A stretch of 64,000 bases of DNA from contig JAXRKN010000042.1 in the NCBI GenBank assembly GCA_038502055.1, forward strand, positions 1,054,001 to 1,118,000. The letters run 5' to 3'. The translations under genes and the position numbers were made by a program. The DNA comes from Tanytarsus gracilentus (Eukaryota; Arthropoda; Insecta; Diptera; Chironomidae). Within the stretch, counting starts at the first letter, position 1. The number at the start of each line of letters is the position of its first letter. Positions 37,454 through 50,948 of the stretch are shown piece by piece. The notes under the pieces were generated by a model. It saw nothing but the letters and a program-made list of their open reading frames with translations, searched no databases and was not told the origin of the DNA.

Positions 37454-40400
37454 TTAAGGGAATGGAACTTTCACTTCGACGTACGACTGTGGGAAGTAGC
37501 CTTGTTTACCATTTACTTTGCCCTCGAACCAATTCTCATCGATACGTTGTAGGAGTTGAATCACGTCATTTTCCTATCATAGAAATGAGAGTTTAGTGAC
37601 GTCATTAGTAGATTTTTGATACTTTGACATCGATGTCAAAAATGACCCTCACCTTAAAACCAAGTTCACCAGGATTTTCAGGATCAAAGTCATAGAGAGC
37701 CACACAGCAAGGACCCTGCTGCGGTGGTGCTGGTTTTGCCGGTGATCTCATGGGAGACGGAAGTGGGGATGCTGAAATAGAGAAGAATTAATCACGATTA
37801 AAAATAATCCGAATCGCATATGTAACTCAATAAGAGTAAGCGTGATTTAATTAATGTCATATGTAGCAAAAAAATGGAAAAGTTCACAAAGAAGGTGGGA
37901 TGGCTATATTTGTGTACATGGTGAAGAGGAAGAAAAAGAGGAAAGAGATAATAAAACTCCAATTATGCTGGAGCTAGAGTGCATGTAAAACATCCTCCGA
38001 TATGAGACTAAAGCGAGTAAAAATAATCATCAGAAAGGTCAAATGCAAATGGAGGCGAAGAAATTTGTGAGTGGGATTAAAATTTATAAGTTAATAAAAT
38101 TAGATGAAAAATGAGCTTTTACATGCAGAAAAGCTTTAAATTTAAATTATAAAAGTTGTTTTAAAAGCTTAAAATTTTAAGTTCAAATAAACTTTAATAA
38201 AAAGCTTTTGAACTTTAAGAATTAAATTTTTTCATTCATAAAGCAATTTTTTAAAAGTTGAAAAACTTTTAACCTAAAATGCAAAAATTAAAAAAATAGT
38301 CAAAAAAAGTAATTAGCTAAATTAAAGCTTTTTTAAAAGCGCAAAATATTCCCACTCAAATTTCAATTAAAAAAATTCTCAAACTTATTTCATAAAAATA
38401 AAATTCTGAATAACCTTTCAAAAAATCATCATCCACCCACACGCAAATTGTTTAAAAATAGCCGAAAGCTTCCATAAAAATATTATTCGCAAAATTATCA
38501 TGCTGTTAATAACTAAAAACTCTTTGCAAATAAGATTTAAATATTTTTATGAGAAAATTAAATGACATGAATGATAATCGTAAAGATTTGGGTCAAGAGT
38601 TGCAGTAAAAGCACCACCCACGGAGACGAGAACATGAAAAGCGAGAAAAACTTAAAATGAAGGAGAGAAAAATGATTAAGAGGAAAATTACCGTTTGTTG
38701 AACGAGCATTGCTGCCATTGCCCATGATTTCCAAGTGATTTGGCTTATTGACTGGAGTGCCAGCTCCCGAACCTAACATACCGAATTCTTTTTGATTTTT
38801 ACCCAACATCAAGCGAGAGAAATTTTTTTTTTGTGTAATCGCGACAAATGTTAAAAATATATTTTTTTTATATCGCAAAAAAGATTTTTTTTTAATCAAG
38901 GAGAGAGTCGATGGATTGTATGAAAAGAGGAAGAAAGAAGATGAAAGAGAGAAAAGTTAAAAAAATCCAATTTTTTTTTCACGTAAAACTTTTTTCAATC
39001 ATAAGTTTTCTTCGTACAAAAAGAACGAAAATGAGGTTTAAAAATAACTTAAAAGAAAATCTGATAGATTTTATTTTAAAAATATTTTAGAGAGAGATTT
39101 ACACCTAAATGTGAGATGATGAGTCGATGCTGTCTTCATATATGAAAACTGCGTGAAAAAATCCAAATTTTTTTAAATTACAAAATGAAGACAGCATTTT
39201 CCCACAAAAGAACCATCAATAGCACACACACACACATCGTGTCATAATGTAGTTTCATATAGCATTACTAAATATGAAATAGGTGTGTCATAAAGAGGTT
39301 AAGATGAAAAATGATTTTCTCTCTTTTCAGAATGATTTGCTACGCAAGATAAGGAAGAATGTATTAAAGTGTTCCATTGACGAAAAAATTTACATTAAAA
39401 TCTCTTTTTATATGAAGAAGAAGATAGAAAGGAGCTTTTTGGGGACACATAAGAAATTGTTCATTAAATAAAAGTTCTTCACACTCACCACCATCAGCTT
39501 CAACGAGATCTGAAAGTGTTTTGGGAACAAATTCGCTTTTAGGCCGTTCAGCGGCTTCTTCACGTCTGCGAAATGAGTTTGAGAAAAGTTTTTAATTAAT
39601 GTCTTTGCAAATAAATTATTCACACTCACTTCTGTTGCATGTTTTCTACGAGACCACGAAGAATTTCCGTGCATGCATTATGATAGTCCAATAGTGCCTC
39701 AGCGAAGTATGCTAATTGCGAAATTTGTTCGACCTGACAGAAAAAAAATGCAAGTAAAGAGTCGAAATTAGTAGCAAAAACTTATTTGAGATTGGGGTTT
39801 GTTTTGTAAAGTGCGTCACTAATTTAATTTTACAACTTTTAAGCAGATTTTTTTTTCCAATAAATTAAAAACGGATAAAATTTTGAAAATAATTTCGAAA
39901 TTAAAAGTGACGTAATTTATTAACAAAAAAATAAAAAGACAGTCATATATTACTTCCATCCTCTTTAGATTGAAAAGATTTAAAAACATTACAAATTAAC
40001 CCCGTTAAAGCTAGACTATAAAGCTCTTACATCGTTCTCCAATAGGTGGAACATGCCGACTTGTGCATGTGCAAGTGATTCTGCGAACTTTTCCTCGGCA
40101 CTTTTGATCTCATCGTCTGCCATTTTAAAATCATGAGAGTCAGAAGTGATTTATAGATTACTTTAGTACACACTCATCTCACCCCTTGCTTGGCGTCGTC
40201 GCTTACAATCAAAGTCCAAACGTCGTCCTTGCAATTTTTTACGATGATGCTGTTGGTGGAAAATAATGAGCAAATTTTTAAAAACCATGTGTGTGGGTTT
40301 ACATCGTACCATGACTTCTTTCAAATCCTTCATCTGAAGTTGATGGAGTGGCTCCAAGTAATTTTGCTTCACATTATCATCGAGCGCATACTTAACATCT

Positions 40401-41383
40401 GCCATTTGCTTCAAAACGTCACCGAACTCGACGAGTGATTGAGCTGGAAAGTTTAATGAAAATTTATTGCTCGATGTGAAGTGGAAACGGCGTAAATTTG
40501 TTTATTTAACTCACCAAAAATACTTGAATCCTCGCCCAATCTCTTTCCATAAATCAGCATGCAGTCAGCTAAAACACCCTCAGCTTGTGGATAGGTGTTG
40601 CTCTTCGCCTGACCCGACAACTTTGAGATGCCTTTGACTGCAATCATCTTTGCTCGAGCTGTGGGATTTGGCTGAAGGTATTCCTTCGTTTTTGTCTGTA
40701 TCTCTTCAACAAGTTCGACATAAACGTCAGTTTTCTGTGAAAATTCAGTAATTTATCAATTGACTTTAAAAATGCAATTAACTTACTCGCTCCATCTCCA
40801 TAAAGTCCATGTCGAGCTTTGTGCCTTCAGCACCACCCATCTTCTCGGTGACATACTGAATGGGATAAAAAAAGAAGCAAAATTATTTTCCCATTTTTTT
40901 TTCTGATTGGCATGACAACAATTCAAATGCACATGAAAAATTTGAAGAGAGCCACGACCATGACCTATTTTATCTCGAGGGAAAAATAGCTCAAGCTCCC
41001 ACTTTTACTCGTTGCATTTTCATGATACATAAAGAGCTTTTTCGTCATACATTATGTAAGGAAGTGTTGGATTTATGTAGGTCATGGTAATGCATTTCAC
41101 TCATGAACAATGGTGGGGATGAAAAATTGAGGAAAAGCATTTTGTGATGTAACACTCGCAGGCGGTTGTTCAGTCACGATTTTGAGTGTGTTTTAGATTT
41201 AAGTTAAAAGTTTAAGAGATTTTTTTCAAAAATATAAAAATTTGAGACATTTAAAATTTTTAAAAAAGAAAATCTTAAAGTTAAAATAATTTTGAATTTT
41301 TCTATTCACTCAACAGGTTGCACGGAGTTCAAACTCACCTGATTGGCTTTGTTAATTTGTTTCCTAAATCCAGCGAACGCCAT
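37454..41383 (-). CDS. EndoA: Endophilin A (BAR-SH3 membrane-curvature protein)
   Basis: Eleven coding exons: 41339-41383, 40787-40855, 40515-40734, 40310-40443, 40183-40249, 40031-40116, 39733-39836 is not used; the seventh is 39630-39733, then 39489-39565, 38692-38772, 37653-37771 and 37454-37573. Phases agree and give 373 aa. The start MAFAGFRKQINKANQ is the N-terminal amphipathic helix. The BAR domain follows (YVTEKMGGAEGTKLD ... LGEDSSIF ... RGLVENMQQK), then a Pro-rich linker (ASPLPSPMRSPAKPAPP) and a C-terminal SH3 domain (CCVALYDFDPENPGELGF ... NWFEGKVNGKQGYFPQSYVEV). It acts in synaptic vesicle endocytosis by bending membrane and recruiting dynamin and synaptojanin. Exon 38692-38772 (27 codons, phase 1 on both sides) could be skipped in frame. 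Confidence 0.95.
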
Positions 41384-44154
41384 TGTGTCTGTTTATGTTT
41401 TTTTAATATCCTTTTTTATGTCTCAAGATCTATAATTTTATTCCTTCTATTCCTACTGAGCACAACAATCTGTTGAAGAAGAATAATAAAAAAGAAGTTG
41501 AGATTTTTCAGCCTCATTCAGTTGAGCGTGGGTTTGAATGCAAATGGATATTAAAAGACATCTGAGAACTATATGAGAAGATCTTTGTTTTTTTCATTGC
41601 AATGGTTGAGTTTATTTAATTGATACTTAACACCCACGCATAAATTGAGTTGTTTTCAATTAATAATAAATTTTGTAAAAAGTACAATAAAATCTAAAGA
41701 GGACTTTTTACATCTCTTTAGATTATTGAGTTCCTTTTAAATAAAAGATTCTAAAGTTTTTAAATTTTAAAAATTTTCCAAAGAATTATTTTTTGAAATT
41801 TAATTAATTTAAGCCTTAATATTTTTTCAGTTCAATTCCACCTATTTAATTTAATTTAAACATTATTGAAAGTTTAATAATAAAATAAATGAAATTGTTT
41901 TCAAAAAGTAGGTTCGAATCCTTAGATTTATAAAAAAAAACTTTTAGCACTTTTAGAGCTTTAAGGAACTTTTTTGTCCATTCTAAAAAAATTTCTCAAG
42001 ATTAATTTTCCACAAAACTTAATTAACTTAATAGCTCAAAATGCAAACAATTATTTTTTTTCTCTCACTCTTCTAAATTGAATAAATTTGCATGTAATTG
42101 TAAATACTTTTTAAAGTCACGAGAGTGTCGCGATTCGAGTATGAGGAAAATCAATGAGGTGGAAATTTTCACCACACACAGCATAAAAATTAGCTAGCTG
42201 CTATTATTTTTGCCACAGCACTTTAATGTTTGTGTTTCTCTTCACAGTTTGATCGGCGGAGAGGATTAATGACTTTACGTGCATGAAATAATGAGTGACT
42301 GACTGGAGGAGACTTTTTTATGTGTGCGAAATTTGTTACAACCATTTCACAATTTCTTTTCTCTTATGAAATAATTTTCCCGTCGTCGTCACCCTTCCGC
42401 CCACACGCATGCGTCGAGTGGCGGTGAGAGAGAAGTTCATTCACAAAACAGAAGCTTTTTCGTCTTTAACCGAAAAAAAAAGTTCTTTTCTGTTTAAAAA
42501 TCAATTTTCATCTTATCGATTTTTTTCTTCATTAATTATTTTTGTTTGTTTTTGCGAGGAAATTGAAAATTGATGAGAATGGCACACACGAGAGCTTTAT
42601 TTTTTTAATGAGAGGGTGTTCGAAATTATAAAATCATTAGACACATGGACGCCAATCAGCTTTTTAAGATTGATTTTTCACACTTAATTCATCTCGTGTA
42701 ACTTAAAGGATGCAATAAAATTTTTCCTGCGTCTGGCTTCAAGCCAAATCTTAATGGAATTGAATCGCACTTTTTTTCACTATCAAATTTGAAACTTTCT
42801 TACATTTTTTCTCACTTAATCCGATTTGTTTTCGATCGCGTTCAATTAAACTTTTAAGACCACCTAATTTTTTTTATTTTTCACTAAAATTTTCACCAAT
42901 TAACACGAGACGAAATTCAAGCGAGCTTCCGTATCAGTGAAAGGAAAAACTGTGAATGATGGAAATTTTCCAGGTTATTGTGGCGCAGGGGTTGGATGAA
43001 AAAGTTCATGTTGAGCTTTCACTGGAAGTGGGAAATTAGCTTTTGCCATGTGCTCGTCAACTTTCTTTCTGGTAGCTAAAATTTTATCCACCCACGATCT
43101 TAACTTTTAAAAATAAATTCAAAACACCTCCGCCAATCAATGGGTGGAAAAAAATATTTTTTCACAATTTTATAAATAAATTTAAAAATTTAAAATTTTA
43201 ACTGTGAAAATTTAAAGTGCTAAATGATCAACCCTATTGGTTGTATTGGAAGTTTTTCGTTATCATCATCGCTAGACAACCATGACGCAATGAATATTTT
43301 TCTGTCGTAGGTGTTTTTTCAGCTGTACTCGAGATTCGCTCTCATCTTACAAACTCTTTTTCATCTCGATTTCAAGTTCATCATTTTTGTGACGTCACGT
43401 GCATTGAAGAAAAAATTTAGTCAACCGAAAAAAATAAATTGGAAATCGCAGGAAGAAGAAGAAAAAATTTTTTGTTTATACGAGTTTGCGATCTTTAAAG
43501 CAATTGTCATTAAAAAGAGAGAAATTTACCAGTAAATCTTGCTAATTTCACGAAGCAACAAACTGAGACTTTTCTCAAATCTTTCGACACTATTTTGTAA
43601 GTTTTAAAATCAGATCTTAAAAATTAAATTCAATAATACACGCGACCGATATCAGACTAATATTTAATGTATCTGTAATTTTCTCATCATGCACTCGGCT
43701 CATCATCAAATATTTTCCTCTCCCGGCCTTACTCAGTTTTGTTTTATTTTATTTTTTTCTGCGGTATTAAATTTGAGCGCGAGATAGAGAGAAAATTATT
43801 GAGTTTTAAAATTTTTAGTGCGAGTACAAAAATTAATTTAGTGAAATTTTCACTAAAATAATTCAAAAATATAAAAATAAAACATACAACCCCTTAATTG
43901 AACGATCTTTATTACTCTTTATTAGGATTCGAACCTAAAATTTCTAACCTTTGTGAAAATTAATTTTTACTCAATTTTCAGTAACAACGCTTAATTTAAT
44001 AATTTAAGTTAAAGCCTCTGATACCATAAAATTTAAATTTATTTTTGAGCAGGAATTTCCAAATATTTATATTTACTAAAAATCTCTAATTTTTTTTAAG
44101 TTGGAGATTGTTAGTTATTTTTATATTTTTTGTGTTCGAATGCAATTTTTCCAG
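41384..44154. other. Non-coding, Endophilin A upstream region
   Basis: AT-rich, no gene recognised. It should hold the Endophilin A promoter and any 5'-UTR exons; none could be fixed from sequence alone. An ORF at 43311-43535 has no recognisable content. Confidence 0.5.
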
Positions 44155-44460
44155 GTGTTTTATGGCGTGCCAACGAAGTCCTCAAAGATAAGAAGCAATA
44201 AGGTCATCAATCGATTGGTGGAGATGAAGAAAAAAGTTTATTTCATCACCAATAATAGAACAAAAACACGAGAGGAGCTGGCAGATAAGAAGTTGTAAGA
44301 AAACGAAGAAAAACTTTTTTAATCTTTGTGGAAAATCAATACATGAGCGAGATGAATAAAAATCTTTATGTTTGCTTTAGGAAAACATGCATATCTTGCC
44401 GCTCGCTCGCAACAGAATTTCAATAAAAAAGTTATTGTGATGTGGTTCGAAGCTCGATAA
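44155..44460 (+). pseudogene. Relic of a HAD-type phosphatase (phosphoglycolate / 4-nitrophenyl phosphatase family)
   Basis: Two exon remnants remain. 44155-44294 follows an intact acceptor (TTTTTCCAG). It reads GVLWRANEVLKDKKQ, then after a stop and frame change NKVINRLVEMKKKVYFITNNRTKTREEL, matching the N-terminal part of PGP/PDXP-like phosphatases (the GVLW and TNN..K.RE motifs). A GT donor survives at 44295. 44381-44460 follows another acceptor-like TTTGCTTTAG and holds AYLAARSQQNFNKKVIVMW in a different frame before a stop. The DxD nucleophile exon and the C-terminal part are absent. Because introns persist it is a decayed gene or duplicate, not a processed copy. Confidence 0.7.
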
Positions 44461-44559
44461 GATGGGAATAAAGCATTGGACACGGATATTTAATAAATAG
44501 TTTAGATTCTTTTTGTGAAAATTCGTCATTTATTTCAACTTTATTTGCACATTCAATTT

Positions 44560-46336
44560 TTATTCTTCATCAGCAAGCTGCAAGCACAAAACTGAGCTTT
44601 CGGTCAACACCAAAACAGTTTCGTTTTCAACGTGAATGCCAAGAATCTCACCGCCAGTTCCATCAAGCGCGATAAGTCTCTGTTGACCGATCAACATTTG
44701 AGGTCCTGTTCTCTTTCTCAATCCGCCCGCAGTGCTGTAGGAATTTTTGTAGATGAACAAGTGTCTGTTTGACTCGGAAATAACTGCCAAATTCATGTCA
44801 GGCGAACACATCAAGTATTTTCGATCTCTCTTGGACGCTTGAACGTATCCGAAAGCGTGCAATGTTCCTTCATGCTTCAGTGTCCAATCGTCAGTTGGTG
44901 AAATTTGATTTTGAAGCCACAAACAGCAATCAACATCATTTCTTATGGCGAGAGCTTTAGGAAAACCGGGACGAAGAGTTATGGCAAAGAGTGGATGATT
45001 ACAGCTTAGAAAGACCTTGTGAGTCGGTTGATGAGTTACAGCATCGATTCGTTCTGTTATTAAATTTTAAAAGTTAATAAAATTTCAAATAATTTTTCAT
45101 TTAAATCCTACCAATAAAATATTCATCATTTTCTTGACCGTTATCGCCATAATCGCATTCTTCCATTTGTGCATTGAGATCTGCAACGGGTTGAGGATTA
45201 ACCATAGGAGTGTTCTTCTTATCGCCAGCTATTGTCTCAACGGGTCCACCACTTGGAATCAGATAAGGCCAAATAAGCTCGGAATTCTTTTTAATCAAGT
45301 TTAATTGCAGAAAATTGTTTTCAAGTGTCCATGTCGTCAGCTCCGTGTCGATTTCAGCAAAAAGATCAGAAGACACGAGAATTTCGTCGTCACACTTTAC
45401 TTCGATGCTGCTCTGCAAGCACTTGACATGATAAGCGTCTTTTGTAACTCCTTCAATATTGTTGAAATTAACAGTCACGTCTTCGCCCTTTTGTGACCAT
45501 TGGAAGGGATAGACAGTCACTTCCATTTTCTCATCTTTGGGCAAATCGTCACGAGGAATTTCCTCAATTATTTCATTAGCAGAGTCGAAATTGTACTTGA
45601 ATTGATGGTTCGATGAGTAGATAATGGCTTGGCAATGGACATCGAGCGAGAGATAGAAAAGACTTCCCTTTCCCTGAAGAGTTCTTCTCTCGACGCACTT
45701 CCACTTTTTAGTTGCTGTCTCCTCTTTTATAATGATCCAGTTGATGACATGATTGAATTTGTCATCGATTTGAGCAACATGCAGCAAGAGACAGTGAATA
45801 ACTTTTTCACCCTTATCCATCTTGAACTTGGCATCGTGAATTATGAAACTAATGTCCTCATCGCTCAATGGAAGAAGATTTTCGAGCTTCCTCCATTCAT
45901 CACCTTTTTGTCTATCTCCCGTTTCAATAATTTGTAAGTTTCCTGTGCCGTCAGAGAGCAGTGCATATTTTTCCGAAATGAACTTGATTTCGGCATTGTA
46001 CATTCCATCGATTCTCTCTCGATCAGGGATGAATCTGTAGACGGTAGTAAGCGGTTTCAATTTACCGGTGTTGGTGTCGTACTGGATCTTTGCAACTGAA
46101 TAGTCGGATGCGACATAATAGGCTGTATTATTAAGCCATGGATCCGCAACAAGATGATTATGAAGTTGAAATAAAGTTGAATGATAAAGAGAGTATTGCT
46201 CTGCAGATAATTTTATTTTTAATGGACTCGCAATATTTTCTTCCCTCAAAATGGGAGTAGGGTCCAAGGAAAGCTTATAGGAGTCGAAATTTGTTTTTAG
46301 AAGCTTCGAGTCTGGTCTTAGATCGATGACTTTCAT
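44560..46336 (-). CDS. NudC domain-containing protein 1 (NUDCD1-like)
   Basis: Exons 45112-46336 and 44560-45053 (phase 1) give 572 aa, close to the vertebrate NUDCD1 length. The N-terminal half alternates short beta strands as expected for the propeller-like part. A central CS/p23-like domain reads MEVTVYPFQWSQKGEDVTV ... ELTTWTLENNFLQLNL, followed by ELIWPYLI. The C-terminal exon has further strand repeats and ends CLQLADEE. CS-domain NudC proteins act as Hsp90-linked co-chaperones; client specificity is not visible here. Confidence 0.9.
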
Positions 46337-46780
46337 ATCGAAGTTACTTTAGCACTGTATTTCTGCGTTAATTATTTAAAAACTTTTTCAACAAATTTTG
46401 TTGTTTACGAATTTATTTTTTTAGAACGCGGTGAAAAATGAAACTTCAAAAAGTGCGGGAAAATTTGAATTTCTTATTATCTGAAAATTATTTCTCTCAC
46501 GTTGCCATAATTAAAAAAAAAATTTAATTACATTTCTAAAACATTTTTCTCTCTCACTTTATTTCCGAGTTTTACACAAAACAAATTTTATATAATATAA
46601 AAATTCACTTTAATATTTTAATTTTCTCACTTGGTTCACTCGAATTTAATTTTTCTTCCTTTGAAGATGCGACTTTTTATTTTATATTTCGTTTGATTTC
46701 TATAAAAGTTTAAAGGAGAACTGATGGGTGATCTTTCTCTTTCTTTAAAATGCTATTTCTCCGCTGCAATTGTCCATCAG
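46337..46780. other. Intergenic spacer NUDCD1 / Exportin-7
   Basis: AT-rich, no ORF of interest. It should contain the NUDCD1 promoter and the Exportin-7 3' UTR (both genes are on the minus strand). Confidence 0.5.
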
Positions 46781-49700
46781 CTAAGAAACAATCATGTCGT
46801 TCATATTCACATTTGTCGACTTCATTGACCCGTTAATCTCGCGTCGGAAAATGCTGAGATTTTGGGTGAATCTAGAAGGGAGAAAAATTTAAATAAGAAA
46901 TATTTTTAATCATTTTATTATTACCTGTCACGGTTCTTTGTAAGAAGATTTCTCTCGACACCTTCCATGAGCATTTCAAATAGTCGCGTCATCTCCTGTT
47001 GCTTTTCAATTTGTTGCAATGAAATTATGTTATCGCGGAGTTGTCTAGAAATTCAATGATGTCAGCTTTATTTTAATTAAATTTTAAAAACTACCTAAAA
47101 TAGTCCTCATAAAGCAAAATCAGCACAAAAAGCGGCCGCGACATTGACCACTGATTCTTGCAATCTTCAAAGATGACAACATTGAGAAGTGTTGAGAGTA
47201 TTCGCTGTAGGATTTCAGGGTGTCGCTCGGTAACTTCTAAGAACATGTTTGTTTCGGGCTCCAATACTTGACGCATCTTCTTCGTTGGGAATGTTGCTTG
47301 GGCTAAAATGTAATCTTTATCAAACAATGACGTTAACTATGATAATTTATCTCACTTTTCTGCTTGAATATATACGAGAGAATGTTGTCCAATGTTACAC
47401 AGCACCCGGAAATTATCATCAAATCTATAAAAAAAACACTTAATTAGTGCGACCTTAATTAATAGGACTTAAAATAGTTAACCTAAAGCATTTAAACCTT
47501 CAGAAATGCTTTCCAAAATATAGAGAAATACGGTCGGTTCAAGTGTCGAGAGGTATTTAATGTGATCCTGTGCTAAGCACTCCAAAAGAATATAGTAGGA
47601 TGTGCTGAGTTTTGGAAATTCCTGAAAATAAATAATTAATTGAAAAATTTTAAAAGAAAATTATAGTGCACACCAATAAGTCCTTGTGTGGAATGGATAG
47701 AATGAGCTTTGCTGTGATTGACATGACTGAATCAAATGCATTATCGCCGTAGAGCTTAAAAACTCCCAAATTAACGTAATTTCCACATAGAATTGCTTTG
47801 AGCATTAAGAAGCAGACGGAAATTCCTTTGAATCGCATCGGATAGAGTTGATCCTTCGGCACGTCAATATTTAAAATGCGATTTCCATAGCAGCAGATGA
47901 GCTTTGAAGTTTCACGGAATAGCAAATATCCGTTTGGACTTGAAACGTCAAAAACTAAGCGCTGTGAACGATTTTGTACAAGCTCGCTGAAGAATTTCAA
48001 CACTGGCGTGGTGACGGAAGGATCGTGTGCCCATATCTCAACAGCTCTAATAAGTAGGGGCGAATAAGTCGGATAAATCCAGTCGAAAAACATCATATAC
48101 GGTGCCTTTTGATTGAAACTGTATGCTAATCCACGAATATCACGGGCGAGTCCAATGAGTGCATTTTTTACCTGCTCACCGGGATCGATGCTATTCATCA
48201 TCACTTGTCCAATTGAATCAAATGCATCTAAGGAATTTTTTAAAATTAATAAAAAGCTTAAAAAAAAGTTAAACTCTTACTTGTAAGAGGCATCATAAAA
48301 GTCTCGAAACTAGCAATGTCTTCATTTAAGTCGAGTATCAATAGACGGCCGAGACACGTGTAGAAAATACTACGACATCGTGAGTTGCTGATATTTCCGC
48401 TTCCGAGAAATGGGAAAAATTCACTCTGGAAAAAGTTAATTTCAGTTAAATTTCTTTAACGCTACAAAAATTCTACTTACAGTATGATTGGCAAGCATAA
48501 ATTGAATGTCATCAAGCTTCACGAGACGTCGAATGAGACTGTAGGTGAGCGTTAAATCGTTCAAGAGATTGAGTGTCTTGCGAATAATTAACTCAGAATT
48601 TCCCCAGTACTTTAAGTTTGTAATTATTTTTCGACTAATCATTCCTAATAGCATCATCGACTCATCGCCCATGCCGAGCACCTCCGAGAGTCTCTTGTAG
48701 ACTTTTAGCTTTTGAGTGTGCTCGTTTATGTATATCTTGCGAACCATTTCGAGGAAGTTCATAAATGCAATTTCCATTTTTTCGAATCCACCCTGTGGTA
48801 ACTGGCTATCGGTCAGGGCCATGAGATGCAATACACGAATGATGAGATCGCCATCGAGAGCGTCATGTTCTTCCGTTGCCGTTGAGCAGATTCGCCCGCC
48901 AATGCACGAACCAATGATGTAAACTAACCAAGTGAGCTGACTATTCAAGATTTGCAGCTCAATTGGACTTGGCGTTGGCATCGTAAGAGTCTTCTGATAT
49001 TTGGCGGCAATTTGATCGAAAAGTTGAAAAATAAGCTCACAAGTTTTTTCATATTCGCATCGCTCTATTGTCGAGAGTTGTTCTAGCTGTTGAACGACCA
49101 TCCCGAGATCGTCTAACGGATCATCGAGACTTTCTCGCACAATTGCGTTAACAGATTCCAAACGAGATGTCACATAGGCTTTAACCACTTCCGGTGTGTA
49201 CATATTGAGATAATGAGGCTCGGGTGCTTTTACGTAGGGCACAGACGTGACCATTCGCTGCCATAGTGATAGCAAATAATGAATCGAGTTGGGTGCACAT
49301 TGCCACATCTGCAATGACTGTACGGTGAATTTAGCAATCAGCTGAATCGCTTCCGAATAATTGTCAACCACAACCAGCTCGCCGAGTTGATAATTGGACT
49401 TTAAGCGTGCCAAGAGACGACAAAATTCATGATAATTGTTCGGTTCACTAAGTCCATGAGATGTCTTTAAAATCTCAACGGCGCCAGCAACGAGACAGTT
49501 GAGGAATTTAATGCGCTCATTATTGCTGAAAATTGATCGGCGAATGGATGTAATTTGCACGAGGCATGTCAGTGCTAGGGATGAAATTCGCGGTGGCAAT
49601 ATTTGATAGAGATCAAAGAAGAGCTTCAGTGAGTCCAGCTCGAGGAGAGCAGTTCGCCAATTGGTCGGTACCTGTACGGTTGTCATGTCGTCCGTTGACT

Positions 49701-50687
49701 CGTCCGCCGACGTCCCAATGAAGTCAAAACTGAGGCAATTCTTGGCCAATTGCAGTAGCTCAAGAATTAATCCCTGTTGATTTTCATCGATAATAAAATT
49801 CTTGCTGTTGTCACGCGCCTGTGTGAGCAATTCGCAGGAGAGCAGGAAAAATTCAAAGAGTTGCGTATCGCGAAATGAGCAGGCAATTCGACGGTGCCGT
49901 GTGAAGGTGAGATTAACGTCCATCTCGGCAATCTGATTCATTTCGCTCACGAGCTGTGTGAGAATCTTGACGCCAATCATACAGTGCTCCATACTTCCTT
50001 TGAGAAACTCCTTCACGTCTTGATCAATTTTCCGGAAAATAATCTCATCCTTATACGAGTCAAACCAGCCATATTTTGTGAGCTTTGCAAGCAGCGCAAT
50101 GAGAGCCTGTGTAACGAAGCTCTGAAGTGAACGTGTCGCGAGATAGTTGAGAATATAGTTTCTGGAAGATTTATGCGGATTAGCATCGAAATTACTTGAT
50201 TGCGAATCACTCACCTAATATCTAATCTTTGCTGTAAACTTAATCCCTGAACATTTCTGGTGACGAGTTTTGTAAGCGTAGTTGCCGCCAGAAGCTGTGA
50301 ATACGAAGAGTCGCCTCTGTCCAGGAGCAATTGACATTTCGCGAGCGCCTCTGGATCTTCGAGGAAATCAAACAGAATCTTTTCCGCCTTTTGACGTGTG
50401 ACGGAATCTGTGCACTCGTAGAATTGCTTACAGCATATCTCCAGTTGTTGTACCTCCTTGAAAGAGAGAAAAATCGAAAGAAAATGAGCGAAAAAAAATA
50501 AACAAAAACACAAATCGGTAAAATTGTGAAACGGAAAAAATTAATTTTCACTGAGAAATGAGCGTAACTAGCACGAAACTTCACGATACTCGAGTCACTG
50601 TGAGTGTTGTGTACGAAATTAGGCGGAAAAGTTGTTGAAATTTTGGAATTAAACTACGTGAAAAATCAAAATAAGTTTTCCTACCAT
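46781..50687 (-). CDS. Exportin-7 (RanBP16), nuclear transport receptor
   Basis: Coding exons 50215-50456, 48481-50161, 48281-48425, 47674-48227, 47483-47621, 47356-47424, 47095-47302, 46925-47044 and 46781-46871 give 1,082 residues from EVQQLEICCKQFYECT to MNDMIVS-like NMNDMIVS, collinear with human XPO7. Landmarks: YSQLLAATTLTKLVTRN (importin-beta N domain), NYHEFCRLLARLKSNYQLGELV, LTWLVYIIGSCIGGR, NRSQRLVFDVSSPNGYLLFRETSK, VERNLLTKNRDR. It mediates Ran-GTP-dependent nuclear export of a broad cargo set. No start Met lies in frame after the 5' acceptor at 50457. An ATG at 50685-50687 directly followed by a GT donor (ATG|GTAGG) would supply Met in the right phase (0); this choice of start is a guess. 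Confidence 0.93.
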
Positions 50688-50948
50688 TTTTTTCAAAAAA
50701 CGTTATCAAAATTCCAAAAACTCTCTTTTTTGAGAAAAGTGACGATCAGTATCTCAAAAAACCGAGAGAAATTTTTTAAAAACGATTACTCTGTTAAATT
50801 TTTTGTGAATATTAAAGAAATCTTAAATTTTATTATTTCTTTTACAATATGTAACGTTTAACTCTAACAAAAAACCCATTTTGATAATAATAAAAATTTA
50901 ATAGTTGATGATAAATAATGATGAATTAAATCTGTTAATATTTGTTCC

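Noticed and set aside
38090..38350. Repeated AAAGCTTTTA motifs suggesting a transposable element
   Set aside because: Low-complexity AT-rich intron sequence of Endophilin A; no defined ends or duplication.
41950..42300. tRNA or other structured RNA
   Set aside because: No cloverleaf with conserved A and B box sequences could be found here or elsewhere in the window by eye.
43311..43535. 74-aa ORF upstream of Endophilin A
   Set aside because: Lys/Phe/Ile-rich chance ORF with no splice context or domain.
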